Source of the DNA: an uncultured Clostridia bacterium | GTDB lineage: Bacteria; Bacillota_A; Clostridia; Oscillospirales; Oscillospiraceae | Assembly (NCBI GenBank): GCA_949289625.1 | Contig: CASEPH010000322.1 | Coordinates: 1-35,132 of the forward strand | Direction of reading: 5' to 3' | Length of the DNA: 35,132 nucleotides | Shown: piece by piece, positions 31,866-35,132 of the stretch | Layout: each line of letters starts with the position of its first letter | How positions within the stretch are numbered: the first letter of the stretch is position 1 | Translations under genes and position numbers: made by a program | Notes under the pieces: model-generated | Seen by the model: only the letters and a program-made list of their open reading frames with translations | What the model was told of the DNA's origin: nothing | The model's database searches: none

Positions 31866-32822
31866 ATGGTACCGTTTGTAAAGGTTCAAAATGTGGAAAA
31901 AACCGCACAATATGAGGTAGTCCGCCGCTTTGCAAACGCAGAGTTTTGGAAACCGGAGTTTGACGACCTCTTTGCATCGGATGTAAAAATTGAATTTCCC
32001 CATGCGGTTCCGGGTATGCCCATGTACATGATTCCTTACGAGTTCCGTGTGGTTTTTCGGTTTTGGCTCTGCAAAACCGTAAGGTCACGCAAGCAGGTGC
32101 ATGAGCCGTGCATTATCCCCACGACGGATCCGGATCTTTTCTGGGTTATTCGGCAAGAGGAAGCTGAAGTGTACTGGGCCAAAAAGAACGGCATATTCCG
32201 CTGCGAATTTGTTGATCGAATCATTATAAAAAACGGTCAAATCTCAGAACTCTGGGAATACGCAAACCCGGTGGCATTTTACAACGCCATTGATATTGTT
32301 TTGCCAAACTTCAACTTCCTGGATGATATCGTAAAGTCTGCGCCCTGTACCCGTATGGAAGAAGGTCAGATCTCACACTTTACCCGGGAGGAAAATGTTG
32401 CTCGAGCAATTGCAAACTTTGCCAATCCCATTAACGGACACGATGATGACCCAGAGCCGATCTATGCGCACGATCTGATTGAGGTGTGCCCCTTTGTTCC
32501 CAGGGATATGCCGGAAACCTATGTCAACGAACAATTTGACATTCAATCAGAATGGATGTTCCGCTGCTGTGTGGAATGGGAAACCATTGACGAAGTTCCG
32601 TTCTACCAATCTGTAGACCCGAACATTATCATTGTAGAAAGCTATGGGCACGGCAGAATGCTTTGGAGCAACCACGAAGGACATTATACCCAACGGGAAC
32701 TGCAAATTGTTCATCTGGATGATGCGGGGAAAATTGACCATTTCCGCGTCTACTTTAATAGCATAAACAAGTTCTTTTCTATGAATCAAATTATCCCCAG
32801 CTTCCCCTACTATAACTATTGA
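31866..32822 (+). CDS. Protein with two PhzA/PhzB-like (NTF2-fold) domains
   Basis: A 318-residue cytosolic protein that looks like two SnoaL/NTF2-fold domains in tandem. The first is about residues 5-145, with DLFASDVKIEFPHAVPGMP, DPDLFWVIRQEEAEVYW and IIIKNGQISELWEYANPVAFYNA. The second is about 180-310, with YAHDLIEVCPFVPRDMP, VDPNIIIVESYGHGRMLW and LQIVHLDDAGKIDHFRVYFN. Both keep the final 'nGkI...r.y.Np..f' strand pair typical of PhzA/B. NTF2-fold enzymes of this kind catalyse condensation, isomerisation or dehydration on small hydrophobic substrates; PhzA/B help phenazine synthesis and BaiE dehydrates bile acids. No phenazine genes are here, so the substrate is unknown. The ATG has GAAGGGAG upstream; a transporter remnant follows 20 bases later. 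Confidence 0.8.
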   Translation: MVPFVKVQNVEKTAQYEVVRRFANAEFWKPEFDDLFASDVKIEFPHAVPGMPMYMIPYEFRVVFRFWLCKTVRSRKQVHEPCIIPTTDPDLFWVIRQEEAEVYWAKKNGIFRCEFVDRIIIKNGQISELWEYANPVAFYNAIDIVLPNFNFLDDIVKSAPCTRMEEGQISHFTREENVARAIANFANPINGHDDDPEPIYAHDLIEVCPFVPRDMPETYVNEQFDIQSEWMFRCCVEWETIDEVPFYQSVDPNIIIVESYGHGRMLWSNHEGHYTQRELQIVHLDDAGKIDHFRVYFNSINKFFSMNQIIPSFPYYNY

Positions 32823-32842
32823 GTCGGAAAAGAGGGTGCAAC

Positions 32843-33468
32843 ATGAAAAAGTATCATATTTCTTTAGGGGAGAAAATCAGATTCGGATTTAGTGATGTCG
32901 GTATCAATCTGGCGTTCTATATGATAACCAGCTAATGTATGCAATGCCGCTGATTGGTCTGCTGTTTGTACCGAAGCTGATCAAGATGTTTGGCAGCAAA
33001 AAGCTATTCATTGCCAGCGGTATATTTGCAATATTGAGCGGCGTATTTGGGTTGATTGGTGGGCGCAGCATCCCTATGGTCATTATTTCGTATGTATTTG
33101 CCGGCCTGACCTTAGCCGGTGTATACGCAAACATTTGGGGTTCTATGCCTGGATGTGCAGACTACGGTGAATGGAAAACTGGTATTGCTGCAGCTGGACT
33201 GATTTGCTCTTTGGCCACCTTCTCCATGAAGGTAGGCGGTGCGCTTGCCAGCTACGGAAGCGGTTGGTTGCTGGATCTTGCAAAGTATGAAGGTGCGCTG
33301 GAGGTGCAATCTGCCTATACCCAGAATTTTATTTACATGGTGAACAGCATTCTTCCCATTATCTGTGGAATCGCTGCAATTATTCTAATTTTACCCTATA
33401 ATTTGGACCGGAAAACCAGCAAAAAGGTTCGTGTGGAGCTGGAAGAACGGCGCAAAAACATGGAGTAA
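32843..33468 (+). pseudogene. GPH/MFS transporter with internal deletion
   Basis: The remains of a glycoside-pentoside-hexuronide-type cation symporter. A proper start (ATG 32843, GAGGG upstream) gives 30 residues, KKYHISLGEKIRFGFSDVGI and on, which match the family's N-terminus and first helix, and then hits TAA at 32933-32935. The frame that starts at ATG 32935 (TAATG overlap) encodes the C-terminal 177 residues, with CADYGEWKTGIAAAGLICS, the family's DYGEWKTG motif, and four or so helices. The middle, about 220-250 residues, is missing, so transport is not possible. It sits 20 bases after the PhzA/B-like gene, which it likely served. Confidence 0.82.
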
Positions 33469-34122
33469 TTGCTTATATTCCGAAAAGAATTAGCCCTATG
33501 AAATGTTCCTGTACAAAAGTGCATAAACAAAGCCCGTTACAGAACAGGGCGATTAGCGGAAGCGTTGCAGAATAATTATCTGCAACGCTTCCGCTGTAGT
33601 CTGTCAAAGGCGTTCGTATTTGTGTACTGAAAAGGTAAAACATTGATGACGAAGTGTTTGGATTTTGGTTTGCTGGTCCTTTTGCTGTTATGGCAGACCT
33701 TAAATCGAAATTCCAGTGAGGGCAGAGGACGGGAATGATACGCTGAAATACCGGGGTTCTACAATACGACGGGTTTTGATCAAAAAGCTTGACGTGAGTA
33801 CTGACAAGACGGTAGACTATGCATATGGTAGCATGGGACACAGCGAGGTCCACAGCAGTGGCTCTATGGCTATGGTGAACCCAATCCGGAACCACGGGTG
33901 TACTACGATGCGGAACAGGCAATATAAAATTACGGCACCTGCTGACCCAATTTTCATTTGTTTGATTCTGTGGTTCCCACAAAAGAAGTGCCACACCTCG
34001 TTTTGAAGACATCTATACTTGTCCCGAAGCAGATATCTAGTGGTGCATCGTAATTTCATGTGCATCCAATCGTGTCAGCACGGTTTCCAAAACGGCATAT
34101 GCACATTAGGGGTTGAAAAAGC
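33469..34122. other. Gene-poor stretch with remnants
   Basis: No supported gene in about 650 bases. It contains a 17-bp hairpin (33555-33595) and short coding-like pieces. The clearest is QWLYGYGEPNPEPRVYYDAE on + near 33855-33915, closed on both sides by stops, which looks like a gene fragment. A frame from ATG 33646 would give a 30-residue hydrophobic peptide with a poor ribosome site. Base composition is AT-rich compared with the first 30 kb. Confidence 0.4.
33555..33595. terminator. 17-bp hairpin downstream of the transporter remnant
   Basis: Perfect stem 33555-33571 with 33579-33595 and a 7-base AT loop, 86 bases after the transporter stop. There is no T-run. It is probably the old terminator of the PhzA/B-transporter operon, but an inverted repeat of a lost mobile element is an alternative. 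Confidence 0.45.
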
Positions 34123-34331
34123 ATGATAATAGTATCCTCGCTGATCCGCCTCATGTTTTGGACACTTGTCATCTTAGGCTCGCTTTGGCTGATAAAGAAA
34201 TCACGGCTGAAGGACAAAATACGGGCACGCATTATTTCCGTTACACTGGGGATTGCACTTTGGTCATTTTCAGGTTTTTTCTTGTGACCGAAAATGTGTT
34301 CGTGGCATTTTCCTCCCCGGAAGCGGCCTAA
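34123..34331 (+). pseudogene. Small two-helix membrane protein, frameshifted and truncated
   Basis: ATG 34123 opens a 54-residue frame with two hydrophobic helices (VSSLIRLMFWTLVILGSLWL and IISVTLGIALWSFSGFFL) that stops at TGA 34285-34287. The next frame continues with VTENVFVAFSSPEAA and stops at 34331. This resembles a clostridial family in which the second helix is followed by an 'EN-x-F-x-x-F-x-SPE' segment, so the two pieces were once one protein. The shift is at six T (34275-34280), consistent with loss of one base. The rest of the extracellular part is missing. The heptamer T-TTT-TTC also has the form of a -1 slippery site, so the shift could be functional. Confidence 0.55.
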
Positions 34332-34363
34332 GCAATATACTTTGTGATCAGGAGGGACGGTTG

Positions 34364-35005
34364 ATGCCTAAAAAGGTGTTCAGGTTGTTGGCTGTTTTTG
34401 TTATAATTGGATTAACGTATGCGGTGCTCTGGTTTACATATCCCAAGCCATGTGGGAAATCGTTATATGTTACAGTTGATAATGAAACCCCGTATGCGTT
34501 ACTTGCTGACAGGAAATATCCAAGCACAGTCCTTCAGTTAAAAAAGTATCTCTTTGAACGCTTGAACGGGTACAGTGACGAGCAACTTGTTGTTTGGAAT
34601 TTCTTTCAAGGCTTTCAATTGTGCTGTAAACGCCAAAATCCTTTTGGCTATAGCTATTTTATACTGGTGGATCAACAGTCCAGACCGTATTATATCTTTG
34701 TAGATCACGAAAATGTAATATATGATATTTTATATCCGAAAGAGGGATTTCCAACCGCTCAAGAAGTGGAGGAACTGCTTGACCAGAAGTATATCAATGA
34801 GCAAGTTTTTTCAGTAATGCGATGGGAGCGGAACTTTATGGGGCTATACAGTATACAAACATTGGATGGTGTATACATTGCGTCTGTTTGGACAGATACT
34901 CCGGGGTGCCGAGCTTATTTCGAGAATGACGATATCGAAGGGCTAAAACAATATACGAGAAATGTTGCTCCATGTTATGTTTTACCTATGGATAAATGGG
35001 CATAG
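34364..35005 (+). CDS. Hypothetical anchored or secreted protein
   Basis: A 213-residue protein I do not recognise. It has a basic start (MPKKVFR) and one hydrophobic helix (about residues 6-26), so it is either membrane-anchored with the rest outside or has a Sec signal peptide. The outer part is rich in aromatic residues and beta-prone (SLYVTVDN, GYSYFILVDQQSRPYYIFVDHEN), with helical LQLKKYLFERLNGYSDEQLVVW and TAQEVEELLDQKYI. AGGAGGGA lies 6 bases before the ATG at 34364. It follows the broken small membrane gene by 32 bases and may have been its partner. Codon use is AT-richer than in the first 30 kb. Confidence 0.7.
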   Translation: MPKKVFRLLAVFVIIGLTYAVLWFTYPKPCGKSLYVTVDNETPYALLADRKYPSTVLQLKKYLFERLNGYSDEQLVVWNFFQGFQLCCKRQNPFGYSYFILVDQQSRPYYIFVDHENVIYDILYPKEGFPTAQEVEELLDQKYINEQVFSVMRWERNFMGLYSIQTLDGVYIASVWTDTPGCRAYFENDDIEGLKQYTRNVAPCYVLPMDKWA

Positions 35006-35132
35006 GATAGTACTTATTAGTGCAGAGAACGAGGACATGGCCGTGAGAGATACTAGGCCAAATAAAGGCGGATTTAAATGTGTAATTCGGCAAATAAACG
35101 CAGGGATGCAATAAATTGCGAACCAGATTATC
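35006..35132. other. Unassigned end of window
   Basis: No frame, hairpin or promoter that I can support. A gene could begin past the edge. Confidence 0.3.

Noticed and set aside
33555..33595. Terminal inverted repeat of an insertion sequence
   Set aside because: The arms are adjacent (7-base loop) and no transposase frame or target duplication is visible, so a hairpin is the simpler reading.
33646..33738. A 30-residue hydrophobic peptide, possibly a type I toxin
   Set aside because: The ribosome site is poor, there is no paired antisense promoter that I can see, and the surroundings are degraded.
33473..34012. A 179-codon minus frame and a 96-codon + frame at 33716-34006
   Set aside because: Neither has a ribosome site or family-like segments; the minus frame crosses the 17-bp hairpin.
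1..35132. tRNA, rRNA, CRISPR arrays or prophage genes
   Set aside because: I looked for clover-leaf-like segments, spaced direct repeats and integrase or capsid-like frames and found none I could support.

Overview
The window reads as a chromosomal segment of an anaerobic gut-type Firmicute, most likely an Oscillospiraceae member (Flavonifractor/Oscillibacter-like). The grounds are Gram-positive lipoproteins, strong AGGAGG ribosome sites, a cysteine T-box in front of cysE-cysS, a YqhQ-PrmC-RecA-RecX-RimO-PgsA gene run, and many flavin enzymes with no oxygen-respiratory genes. Species assignment is inference only. No rRNA, tRNA, CRISPR array or complete transposon was found.

Region 1 (1-9716, all +) is core housekeeping. 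It holds the tail of a histidine kinase, yqhQ (DUF1385), prmC, recA, recX, rimO and pgsA, closely spaced with several 4-nt overlaps. A consensus promoter and a T-box leader with terminator then precede cysE and cysS. An Old Yellow Enzyme-type reductase and a small unknown protein follow cysS with overlapping ends, so they probably share the cysteine T-box.

Region 2 (9745-15650) carries a YoaK/DUF1275 membrane protein divergent from an alpha/beta hydrolase. It also has a minus-strand operon of response regulator, histidine kinase and a membrane-anchored triple-PepSY protein, and a protein of unknown function made of two related beta-rich halves.

Region 3 (15.8-30.9 kb) is the most unusual part. 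It has three related lipoprotein solute-binding proteins, three AraC-type regulators, two FAD-dependent fumarate-reductase-like oxidoreductases and two flavodoxin-like proteins, arranged as three neighbouring modules with no ABC permease or ATPase anywhere in the window. The middle module has interleaved divergent promoters, and the third has a 28-bp near-palindrome on the binding-protein promoter. My reading, which is inference, is a set of paralogous uptake or sensing plus reduction modules for small organic electron acceptors.

Region 4 (31.1-35.1 kb) is visibly more AT-rich and decayed: a DUF2179-only protein, the C-terminal remnant of a LysR regulator, an intact protein with two PhzA/B-like (NTF2-fold) domains, a GPH/MFS transporter with a large internal deletion, a gene-poor stretch, a frameshifted small membrane protein, and an unrecognised anchored protein. 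It looks like an eroding accessory catabolic locus.
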